The notes below the pieces were generated by a model. It searched no databases. It worked only from the letters and a program-made list of their open reading frames with translations, and was not told the origin of the DNA. 64,000 nt of DNA, taken from Pseudomonas alkylphenolica (GTDB lineage: Bacteria; Pseudomonadota; Gammaproteobacteria; Pseudomonadales; Pseudomonadaceae). The position numbers were made by a program, and so were the translations under genes. The DNA is taken from positions 1-64,000 of the forward strand of contig NZ_JADUCM010000015.1 in the NCBI RefSeq assembly GCF_016009175.1, written 5' to 3'. Numbering within the stretch: position 1 is the stretch's first letter; every line of letters begins with the position of its first letter. This document shows positions 57,237-64,000 of the stretch, in pieces.

Positions 57237-58538
57237 TCAACGTTCGTTGCGGGCGCGCCAGACTTCCCAGGCCATGCGGGCTTTGGCGCCTATATCAAAA
57301 AACGGCTTGGGTGGCAGGTAACCCGGCTTGGCCTGACTGAGCACATCACTGAGCAAGGACGAATCGGCGCCGGTCGCCATCTCGACCAGCAAACGTCCCC
57401 ACAAGGTGCCGCGAGCGACACCTGAACCATTACAGCCAGCGACCGTGTGCAGGCCGTCGTCGAGCCTGGTGAAGAGCGGCTCGCCCGAGCGGGTTCCACT
57501 CAGATGACCGGTCCAGGTGTACTCAAGGTCTTGCGCGGTGATGCCCGGGAAGCGCTTTTGCAACCCCAGCAGGTGCTCGCGTTGGCGTACCGCAAGGTCT
57601 TGGGCGTCAATGTCGCGCTGGCGGTACTCGACCGTGTTGCGGATCAACAGGCGCCGCCCCGGTAGCAGGCGCAGCGTGCAACCGCCTGGCAACGTCGACA
57701 GCACGCCCCAGCCCTGTTCGTCGAACAGGTGTTGCCAGCGGGCGTCGGTCAGCGGCCGGGTGATGCTGGCACTGAGTTCCAACGGGAACGTGCCGCTACG
57801 CTGCACCCCTACCCTTGGCAGGAAGGCGCCAACGCAGATCAGCACCTGCTTTGCCTGCACCTCGCCAGCGTCAGTCCGGACTGTCCAGCCCTTGCCCGGC
57901 GCGCGCTGCAAATCGGTCACCGCACTGTTTTCATAGACATCCACCTGCGCTGGCAAGCTGTCGGCCAAGCCTTTGACATAGCGCGCCGGCTGCAACAGCC
58001 CATTGCCACCGCCGCAGTGAATGGCGCGGCTGTAGAAGGCTGTACCCAGACGCTGTTCAAGGTCGCCTGCTTCAAAAAAGCGCGCCTGCGCGCCAACGGC
58101 CTTCAGCGTTGCCAGCGTCTGTTCAACGGCATCGAGGTGAGCGGGCTCATGCACGGCAAAGTGGTAGCCGTCATCGTTCAGTTCACAGTCGATATCCAGT
58201 TCAGCGATGCGCTGGCGAACCTCAAGGCCCGCAGCAACACCGATACGGGAGGCGACCTGATAGCCCGAAAACCCTGGGGTGCCGAGCAATTCACCGGCGC
58301 CCGGCAGTTCGTGGCTGACCACGAAGCCCGAGTTGCGCGCAGAAGCGCCTTGCGCCACACGCTGGCGGTCAAGCAATGCAATGCGCTGAGAAGGAAAGCG
58401 GCTGGCTAGCGTGTGGGCTGCCGACAGGCCGGTGATGCCACCGCCGATGATCAGCCAATCGACATTCTGCTTGCCTACAAGCCGCGCTCGCACCGCAGAT
58501 TCGCCCGCCAGGGCGATCCAGCCACAGTGGTTGTTCAT
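57237..58538 (-). CDS. FAD-dependent oxidoreductase (DAO family, possibly gamma-glutamylputrescine oxidase-like)
   Basis: 433 residues. The Rossmann FAD motif VDWLIIGGGITGLSAAHTL occurs at ~26-45, then QGASARNSGFVVSHELPG (~62-79). A long substrate domain follows, and near the C-terminus HTVAGCNGSGVARGTLWGR (~380-398) closes the FAD site. DAO-type enzymes oxidise amines or amino acids. Pairing with a polyamine-binding protein suggests an amine such as putrescine or its glutamyl form. GGAGGAG precedes the start by 8 bases; divergent from the LysR gene. Confidence 0.82.
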   Translation of the reverse strand: MNNHCGWIALAGESAVRARLVGKQNVDWLIIGGGITGLSAAHTLASRFPSQRIALLDRQRVAQGASARNSGFVVSHELPGAGELLGTPGFSGYQVASRIGVAAGLEVRQRIAELDIDCELNDDGYHFAVHEPAHLDAVEQTLATLKAVGAQARFFEAGDLEQRLGTAFYSRAIHCGGGNGLLQPARYVKGLADSLPAQVDVYENSAVTDLQRAPGKGWTVRTDAGEVQAKQVLICVGAFLPRVGVQRSGTFPLELSASITRPLTDARWQHLFDEQGWGVLSTLPGGCTLRLLPGRRLLIRNTVEYRQRDIDAQDLAVRQREHLLGLQKRFPGITAQDLEYTWTGHLSGTRSGEPLFTRLDDGLHTVAGCNGSGVARGTLWGRLLVEMATGADSSLLSDVLSQAKPGYLPPKPFFDIGAKARMAWEVWRARNER

Positions 58539-58674
58539 TGTCTGTCACTCCTCCACAATCAATGCGCAGGAGTTATTGGCAATAACCCGCTGATGCGCCC
58601 TCTTAGTCTCTAATTTAAGGGCACTCGGGCATTGACTCTAACGTTAAAAAATCATCCATCCATTCGGAATTTGC

Positions 58675-59580
58675 ATGGGTAAAAACTTCCGTGTGCCGTC
58701 CTTGCAGGCGCTGCAAACCCTGGTCCGGGTGGCCGACACCAGTAACTTCACCGAGGCCGCCCGGCAGTTGCACCTGACTCAAAGTGCGATCAGCCGACAG
58801 GTGCAGCAACTCGAAGAGCACTACCAGACGGTGCTGTTCGAGCGCACCAGCCGCAAGGTGGCGCTGACCGCTCAAGGGCGTGAGGTGTACGAGGTTGCGC
58901 GCGAAATGTTGGCGTCGCTACGGACACTGGAACAGCGCCTGGCACCTGCAGCGCTGGACCGGCCTTTTCGTATCCGCGTCTTCGTCTCCCTGGCGGTGCG
59001 CTGGCTGCTGCCCAGGCTGAGCGCGTTCTATGCCATCAACCCCGGCCTGTGCCTGTCCATCGAGACGGTCAGTGGCGAACTGGTGGATACCAGTGGTGAC
59101 TGCGACGCCTATGTGCTGTACCTGCCCGACGGGCTCGACGAGCGGCCGATGACGTTGTTGTTCGAGGAGTACCTGGTGCCGGTCTGCGCGCCAGGGTTCA
59201 ACGATGGGCGCACCCCGCCGCGCGCACTCGATCAACTCGAGCAACACGCGCTGATTCACGGTTCGACCCGTCAGCATGAATGGACAGTATGGCTGCAGGC
59301 CCAACACGATCAGACCGAGCGCAGCTTCAAACACCTGATGTTCAACCTCGACGACCTGGCGCTGGATGCCGCCAGCCGCGGTCTGGGCGTCGCCATGACA
59401 GACAGGACGCTGGCCCACGACGCTTTGGTGCGCGGCGACCTGGTCATCCCCTTCGGCGAGCCGCTCAAGACCGGAGCGGTGTATGCCCTGTGGTTGCGTG
59501 ACAGCGGTGCAACGCACCCTGCCTGCCGCGCGGTTCTCAGCTGGTTTGAAACGCAGATCGAACAAACGGTCCTCGGTTGA
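58675..59580 (+). CDS. LysR-family transcriptional regulator
   Basis: 301 residues: an N-terminal winged helix (FTEAARQLHLTQSAISRQVQQLEEH, ~23-47) and a two-lobed effector-binding domain. The 136-base divergent gap with the oxidoreductase gene should contain its T-N11-A operator; a small TAACGTTA palindrome lies at 58639-58646. It likely controls the oxidoreductase and polyamine-binding protein genes. It is GcvA/AmpR-like in layout; the inducer is unknown. Confidence 0.88.
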   Translation: MGKNFRVPSLQALQTLVRVADTSNFTEAARQLHLTQSAISRQVQQLEEHYQTVLFERTSRKVALTAQGREVYEVAREMLASLRTLEQRLAPAALDRPFRIRVFVSLAVRWLLPRLSAFYAINPGLCLSIETVSGELVDTSGDCDAYVLYLPDGLDERPMTLLFEEYLVPVCAPGFNDGRTPPRALDQLEQHALIHGSTRQHEWTVWLQAQHDQTERSFKHLMFNLDDLALDAASRGLGVAMTDRTLAHDALVRGDLVIPFGEPLKTGAVYALWLRDSGATHPACRAVLSWFETQIEQTVLG

Positions 59581-59630
59581 TCTGCCACCCGGCTCAGGCC
59601 GGGTAAGCCGCACTGCTGACAATCGAGCTT

Positions 59631-59649
59631 GATAACAATTCTCAGTTGC
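59631..59649. promoter_or_regulatory. Fur-box-like sequence before the ECF sigma gene
   Basis: The 19-mer beginning GATAACAATTCTC agrees with the GATAATGATAATCATTATC consensus at about 12 of 19 positions. It lies 37 bases before the sigma factor start and is expected for iron-starvation sigma genes. Confidence 0.55.
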
Positions 59650-59686
59650 ATATAATTCGCCGATTGATATCCCGGTATTCGTCGTC

Positions 59687-60193
59687 GTGTCCAGCCCCAG
59701 CGACCAGCTCGATTTCTACATGTCCCATCGCACCGCGCTGGTGGACTACTCGACGCCTATTGTTGGCTGCCGTGCGCAGGCCGAAGACGTGGTGCAGGAA
59801 GCCTGGCTGCGCTTCAGCCGCACGCTGGAGGAAGAGAAGTCCATCGCCCAGCCGGCCGGTTACCTCTACCGCATCGTGCGCAACCTGTCGCTCGACGTCA
59901 GCCGCCGCAGCACCCTGGAAAACCGTGTACCGGACGCCGCCGAGTACCTTGACGAGCTCGCCTCGCCGCAGCCATCCCCTGAGCACGAAGCGCTCTACGT
60001 CGATGAACTGCGTGTTCTGCAGGAGGCCCTCGCACGCCTGCCGGCGCGTACGCGTGAGGCTTTTCGCCTGCATCGCCTGGAGGGGCAAACCTTTCAGCAG
60101 ATCGCCGTACAGCTGGGCATTTCCGTCAGCCTCGCCCATCAACTGGTGCGCGACGCGCTGACTTACTGTGCGGAGCAGCTCGACGATGACTGA
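59687..60193 (+). CDS. fecI: FecI-like ECF sigma factor
   Basis: 168 residues from a GTG. Sigma region 2 (GCRAQAEDVVQEAWLRFSR, ~27-45; AGYLYRIVRNLSLDVSRR, ~58-75) and region 4 (LPARTREAFRLHRLEGQTFQQIAVQLGISVSLAHQLVRD) are typical of iron-starvation sigma factors. It should transcribe the receptor gene downstream when the signal is passed through the receptor and FecR protein. It is followed by fecR with an 8-base overlap. An internal ATG at 59720 is a possible shorter start. Confidence 0.9.
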   Translation: MSSPSDQLDFYMSHRTALVDYSTPIVGCRAQAEDVVQEAWLRFSRTLEEEKSIAQPAGYLYRIVRNLSLDVSRRSTLENRVPDAAEYLDELASPQPSPEHEALYVDELRVLQEALARLPARTREAFRLHRLEGQTFQQIAVQLGISVSLAHQLVRDALTYCAEQLDDD

Positions 60194-61256
60194 CGCCCGC
60201 ATTCCGAACCTTCCGCCCGCTGCCCGACTGAGGAATAATGGGGTGCCTCACGCCATGGAGGCACCCCAGTTGCCAGACGAACGCGCCACCGCAACTCCGC
60301 GCCCCGCCTTGCGTGACGACCCGATCTGGGCAGAGGCCCTGGACTGGCTGCTGAAAACCCGCGCAGCGCCCACCGATGAAGCGCTGCAGCAGGCACTGGC
60401 GAATTGGCTGGGCAGCTCACCTGAGCATGCACGCGCCTTTCGCAAGGCTGAACGCGTCTGGCTGCTCAGTGGCGATCTCTCATTTGCACGCCCTGCTCCG
60501 CGCCCGGAAACGCCTCCCATAGCTCCGTCCAGGCGCATCAACCGCTGGCGCCGGGCATTGGTTGCCGGTGCCCTGGCGGCCAGCATCACGTTATTGGCTT
60601 TGCCGACCTGGCAGGGGCTGACTTCCGACGAAGCCACGGCAGTTGGCGAGCACCGCAGCCTCGTGCTCGAAGACGGCAGCCGCGTCGAACTGGACAGCGA
60701 CAGTGCCATCGATGTGCATTTCAGCAACGGCGGGCGTCAGGTCACGCTGCGTCGCGGGCAGGCATTCTTCCAGGTCACGCCCGACAGCCAGCGCCCGTTC
60801 CAGGTACGAGCGGGCGAAGTTGAGGTGACGGTTACCGGTACCGCCTTCGACGTCAGCCTGGCACCGCGCCAGGTCGCCGTGGCGGTCGATCATGGCAGCG
60901 TGCAGGTCAGCAACGGCGCGGCCGGCGAACCGCTGGCACGGCTCGCGGCCGGTGACCGCCTGCGCGTTCCCGAGCACGGTGCGCCGCTGCTCGACCGCGT
61001 GCCCCGCGATCAGATCGCCGCCTGGCGCAATTGGCGCCTGCTGGTCAATGACCGACCGCTGAGCGAAGTCGTCGATGAGCTACGTCGCTATCAACCGGGG
61101 TTGATCCTGCTCCAGGACAACGCCCTGGCCGAACGGCGCATTACCGCCGCCCTCGATCTGCGCTCGCCCAAGTCGGCGCTGCAGGCCGCACTGGCGCCGC
61201 TGGGCGGGCAGGTCAGCAGCTGGTCACCCTTGCTGTTGGTAATCGACCGCCACTGA
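60186..61256 (+). CDS. fecR: FecR-like anti-sigma / signal transducer
   Basis: 356 residues from ATG 60186, which overlaps the fecI stop by 8 bases. The N-terminal cytoplasmic region has DDPIWAEALDWLLKT and WLGSSPEHARAFRKAERVW (FecR/DUF4880 type). One membrane helix follows (~125-142), then the periplasmic FecR domain (LVLEDGSRVELDSDSAIDVHF; RRGQAFFQVTPDSQRPFQV) and a C-terminal region that contacts the receptor signalling domain. It transmits the receptor signal to FecI. Confidence 0.9.
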   Translation: MTDARIPNLPPAARLRNNGVPHAMEAPQLPDERATATPRPALRDDPIWAEALDWLLKTRAAPTDEALQQALANWLGSSPEHARAFRKAERVWLLSGDLSFARPAPRPETPPIAPSRRINRWRRALVAGALAASITLLALPTWQGLTSDEATAVGEHRSLVLEDGSRVELDSDSAIDVHFSNGGRQVTLRRGQAFFQVTPDSQRPFQVRAGEVEVTVTGTAFDVSLAPRQVAVAVDHGSVQVSNGAAGEPLARLAAGDRLRVPEHGAPLLDRVPRDQIAAWRNWRLLVNDRPLSEVVDELRRYQPGLILLQDNALAERRITAALDLRSPKSALQAALAPLGGQVSSWSPLLLVIDRH

Positions 61257-61281
61257 TTTTCACGCTTTAGCATTATTTTCT

Positions 61282-61305
61282 GGAAATTCACTTCGCCCGT
61301 TCGTC
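61282..61305 (+). promoter_or_regulatory. FecI-type promoter of the receptor gene
   Basis: GGAAAT (61282-61287) is followed after 14 bases by CGTC (61302-61305), matching the layout of FecI-type promoters (GGAAAT then a GTC element at about 15 bases). The receptor ATG is 70 bases downstream. Confidence 0.6.
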
Positions 61306-61325
61306 TTTCCCCCGCCAATAGGATC

Positions 61326-61344
61326 GATATCGATTCTCATTACT
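61326..61344. promoter_or_regulatory. Fur-box-like sequence before the receptor gene
   Basis: The 19-mer gatatcgattctcattact matches the Fur consensus at about 13 of 19 positions. It lies between the FecI-type promoter and the receptor start, so Fur-Fe could block elongation or a second promoter here. Confidence 0.5.
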
Positions 61345-61375
61345 TGCGCCGTTGCGCTCTTGGGGGAACATCCGG

Positions 61376-64000
61376 ATGTCCACAACCGCTCTCGCACCTC
61401 GCTGTCTGCTGGGTGCAACCGGGCTGATGCTCGCGCTCTTTGCCTTGCCGTCCGGCGCTGAGCCGGTAACCACCGAGCCCAGCCCCGACACCCGCGAGAG
61501 CCGACGCCATTTCGATATCCCGCGACAGCCGCTGGCCAGCGCCCTGCTCAGCTTCGGCAGCCAGTCCGGGTTACAGGTCAGCGTCGACAGCCGCTTGCTG
61601 GATGAGCGCCTGAGCGCCGGTATCCAGGGCACCATGAGCAGCGAAGAAGCGCTGCAGCGCCTGCTCGATGGCAGCGGCCTCGGCTGGCGCTACAGCGGGC
61701 CGTCAGCCTTGGTGTTGACGCCCCTGACGCAGAGCGCACTGAACCTGGCCAACACGGTCGTCAGCACCCGCACATCGCCGCACCAGGGCGAAACCACCCT
61801 CGACCGCAAGACCATCGACGCCCTGCCGGGGGGCAACGGCGACATCACCAGCCTGCTCAAGATCCACCCCAACGTGCAGTTCGACAACAACCAGTTGAGC
61901 AGCAAGAACCCGGGGGAAATCGCCCCGGCCAACATCAGCATCAACGGCGCCAAGTACTACCAGAACGCCTTTCTGGTAGACGGCATGAGCATGAACAACG
62001 ACATCAACCCCGGCGACAGCCAGCACAACCTGGTGAATTCGGTACCCGGGCGCAGCCAGGGGCTGGCGCTGGACACCGAACTGCTCGAAGACATCAAGGT
62101 TTACGACAGCAACATCGGCGCCAGGTACGGCGGCTTCAACGGTGGTGTGGTGGCTGCCGAAACGCGCCAGCCGACCAAGGACCTGCACGGTAAGGTTTCC
62201 TACCAGACCACCCGTTCATCCTGGACCCGCTACCACGTCGACGAAGACGAGCAAGCCAAGTTCGACGCGGCAAGTTCGGGCAGCAGTTATGCCTACCAGC
62301 CCGACTTCGTGAAGCATTTCGTCCGCGCCACGCTGGAAGGCCACCTCACCGAGAACCTCGGCCTGCTTGCCAACGTCACGCAGAAAACCTCGACCATTCC
62401 GGTCAATGTGTTCAGCAGCAACAATGATGGCAAGGCCGGCTATACCGCCCAGCAGGAAGACCAGGAACGCAAATCCCAGAGCGTGTTCCTCAAGGCGGTT
62501 TACAAGGCCAGCGAGCGTCTGGACCTGGAAGGCAGCTTCACTTCTAGCCCCGAAGAGGCCACCTACTTTCGCGACAACGCGCTGGACACCGGCTACACCA
62601 TCAAGTCAGGCGGCACCCTGCTCAATTTCAAAGCCGACTACCAGGCCGATAGCGCCAAGATTACCCAGCAGTTTGCCTGGAGCCGGATGGAAAACTCGCG
62701 TGACAGTGATGCCGACGACTGGAACAACTGGGTCAAGAATGACGTGAAAAACTGGGGTGTCTCCACCCCGCAGGAAGGTGGCTACGGTGACATCGACCAG
62801 ACCCAGGACAGCTATGAGTACAAGCTTGAAGCGGCCTGGGACGCCATGGACTTCTACGGTAGCCGCCACAGCCTGACCACCGGCATGGAGCTCAAGTATC
62901 AGGCGTTCAGCTACGAACGCCTGACCGCCAGTGACGTCAATGTGTATGGCGCCCTGCCCGGTACCACCACCTGCGCCAGCGCCAGCAGCCTTGGCGGCGA
63001 CCGTTACTGCGACAGCGACGCCCGCCAGTATGTGCGCCAGCTCACCCGCTACGCCGCCGGCGACTTCGACTTCAACGTCAACAGCGCCGCCCTGTACGTC
63101 CAGGACGAGATCGAGATCGGCCGTGTCACGCTGCGCCCGGGCGTGCGTCTCGACACTGACGACTACATGCAGCAGACCACCGTCGCGCCCCGCCTGGCGC
63201 TGGAGTGGGATGTTTTCGGCGACCAGCGCACGCGCATCAGTGCCGGACGCAACCGCTACTACGGCCGCAACTCCGCGTACTGGGCCCTGCGTGAGGGCGT
63301 CAACAGCCTGCAGACCCGCTACGCCCGCACGGCCGCCGGCGGCGCGTGGACCAAGACCTCGTTCGCCAACGATGCCCAGTTCAACAAGCTCGACATTCCC
63401 TACGACGACGAGTGGACCCTGGGTATCACCCAACAGGTGCGTGACCTTGAGCTTGCGCTGAAGTGGGTGCGCCGCGAGGGCCGCGACCAGGTCATGCAGA
63501 AAGTCGTCGACAACAGCGGTGACCCGAGCCTCACCAGCAGCTATGACGTGTACACCAACGACGGCAAATCCAACACCGAAGTAGTGACACTCACCCTCAC
63601 GCCGCTACTGAGCTACGACGTCTGGGGTACCCGCAACTCCGGCCAGCTGGCCGCCGACTGGACCCACTTCAACACCACCCACACCGACTACAGCGAAGAG
63701 TTCGAAGACGACGACTACGTGCGCTACAACGGCCAGATCATGCACATCAGTGAGCTGCCACCGAGCAACTACAACCACGACTGGACCTACCGACTCACCA
63801 CCACTACCGAGATTCCTGCCTGGAACCTGGGCTGGACCAACTTCTTCCGTTACCGCGCCGGGATCGACACGCTCAAGACCCGGGTCGGCAAGGTGGACGG
63901 CTACACCGAGTACTTCGACAAGAGCTACGGCAACGCCCTCACCTGGGACATGCGCCTGGCCTGGGAAATCCCCACCGGCCGCGATCAGGCCGCGTTCGTC
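61376..64000 (+). CDS. TonB-dependent receptor with STN signalling domain (FecA-type), partial
   Basis: The frame is open from ATG 61376 to the window end, giving at least 875 residues. A signal peptide (cleavage near GAEP, ~28) is followed by an STN (secretin/TonB N-terminal) signalling domain (~43-95, HFDIPRQPLASALLSFGSQSG). The plug comes next (IDALPGGNGDITSLLKIHPN; SINGAKYYQNAFLVDGMSMN), then the barrel (ARYGGFNGGVVAAETRQP onward). The STN domain signals to FecR. The barrel exceeds 680 residues before the cut, so the protein is longer than standard siderophore receptors of ~800. The ligand is unknown; a ferric siderophore or host iron source is likely. Confidence 0.9.
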   Translation, partial: MSTTALAPRCLLGATGLMLALFALPSGAEPVTTEPSPDTRESRRHFDIPRQPLASALLSFGSQSGLQVSVDSRLLDERLSAGIQGTMSSEEALQRLLDGSGLGWRYSGPSALVLTPLTQSALNLANTVVSTRTSPHQGETTLDRKTIDALPGGNGDITSLLKIHPNVQFDNNQLSSKNPGEIAPANISINGAKYYQNAFLVDGMSMNNDINPGDSQHNLVNSVPGRSQGLALDTELLEDIKVYDSNIGARYGGFNGGVVAAETRQPTKDLHGKVSYQTTRSSWTRYHVDEDEQAKFDAASSGSSYAYQPDFVKHFVRATLEGHLTENLGLLANVTQKTSTIPVNVFSSNNDGKAGYTAQQEDQERKSQSVFLKAVYKASERLDLEGSFTSSPEEATYFRDNALDTGYTIKSGGTLLNFKADYQADSAKITQQFAWSRMENSRDSDADDWNNWVKNDVKNWGVSTPQEGGYGDIDQTQDSYEYKLEAAWDAMDFYGSRHSLTTGMELKYQAFSYERLTASDVNVYGALPGTTTCASASSLGGDRYCDSDARQYVRQLTRYAAGDFDFNVNSAALYVQDEIEIGRVTLRPGVRLDTDDYMQQTTVAPRLALEWDVFGDQRTRISAGRNRYYGRNSAYWALREGVNSLQTRYARTAAGGAWTKTSFANDAQFNKLDIPYDDEWTLGITQQVRDLELALKWVRREGRDQVMQKVVDNSGDPSLTSSYDVYTNDGKSNTEVVTLTLTPLLSYDVWGTRNSGQLAADWTHFNTTHTDYSEEFEDDDYVRYNGQIMHISELPPSNYNHDWTYRLTTTTEIPAWNLGWTNFFRYRAGIDTLKTRVGKVDGYTEYFDKSYGNALTWDMRLAWEIPTGRDQAAFV

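Overview
The window looks like chromosomal DNA of a GC-rich pseudomonad of the Pseudomonas putida group. The evidence is gene content and order: algU-mucA-mucB-mucD-lepA-lepB-rnc-era-recO-pdxJ next to nadB, the oprB-gcd glucose periplasmic oxidation pair, an OprD porin with tctCBA, and a phaG gene closely matching the P. putida PHA-precursor enzyme. I see no prophage, transposase, integrase or CRISPR array. Most of the window is ordinary core genome, so the interest lies mainly in its regulatory DNA and a few divergent proteins.

Layout. 1-145 is abnormally G-rich and probably a damaged contig end. 146-7.6 kb: an amino acid permease, a divergent class A penicillin-binding protein, a PadR regulator with a ferric-siderophore reductase (a YqjI/YqjH pair), a Pr6Pr membrane protein and a VF530 protein. 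7.7-18.6 kb: a ZnuD-like TonB receptor, oprB, gcd, a Lon-type protease (AsrA-like), an I42 peptidase inhibitor lipoprotein, cmoA and cmoB. 18.7-27.1 kb: a small secreted protein, then czcCBA (minus strand) divergent from czcRS (plus strand). 27.2-37.2 kb: the minus-strand cluster algU, mucA, mucB, mucD, lepA, lepB, rnc, era, recO, pdxJ, with no mucC and no full-length gene between lepB and rnc. 37.6-41.8 kb: nadB, ygfX, sdhE, ygfZ and an HDOD protein. 41.8-49.5 kb: the two-component pair TctE/TctD divergent from an OprD-family porin and tctC-tctB-tctA-abrB. 49.6-55.8 kb: ung, an enoyl-CoA hydratase family protein, a Tyr-rich lipoprotein, a diguanylate cyclase, a CWC protein, rsuA and phaG, then a structured RNA candidate and tRNA-Gly(CCC). 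56.1-59.6 kb: an orphan polyamine-binding protein, a DAO-type oxidoreductase and a divergent LysR regulator. 59.7-64.0 kb: a FecI/FecR/STN-receptor surface signalling system whose receptor gene runs off the window end.

How the parts work together. The metal genes form several modules, each with a recognisable control site: Fur and PadR palindromes before padR-yqjH, a Zur-like site before the His-loop receptor, a perfect inverted repeat between czcC and czcR, and Fur plus FecI-type promoter elements around the FecI/R system. Envelope stress is represented by AlgU with its anti-sigma proteins and MucD, with an AlgU-type autoregulatory promoter. Carbon uptake genes (amino acid permease, OprD porin, tctC, polyamine-binding protein) each carry an AANAANAA motif beside the ribosome binding site, as expected for Crc/Hfq catabolite repression. 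The tct control region also has three direct repeats at an 11-bp period, the footprint expected of the OmpR-type regulator TctD.

No undescribed multi-gene system stands out with confidence. The best candidates for new biology are the GNRA-capped structured RNA after phaG, the inverted repeat before phaG, the exact 14-bp palindrome replacing the Shine-Dalgarno of oprB, and the penicillin-binding protein with an altered glycosyltransferase motif.
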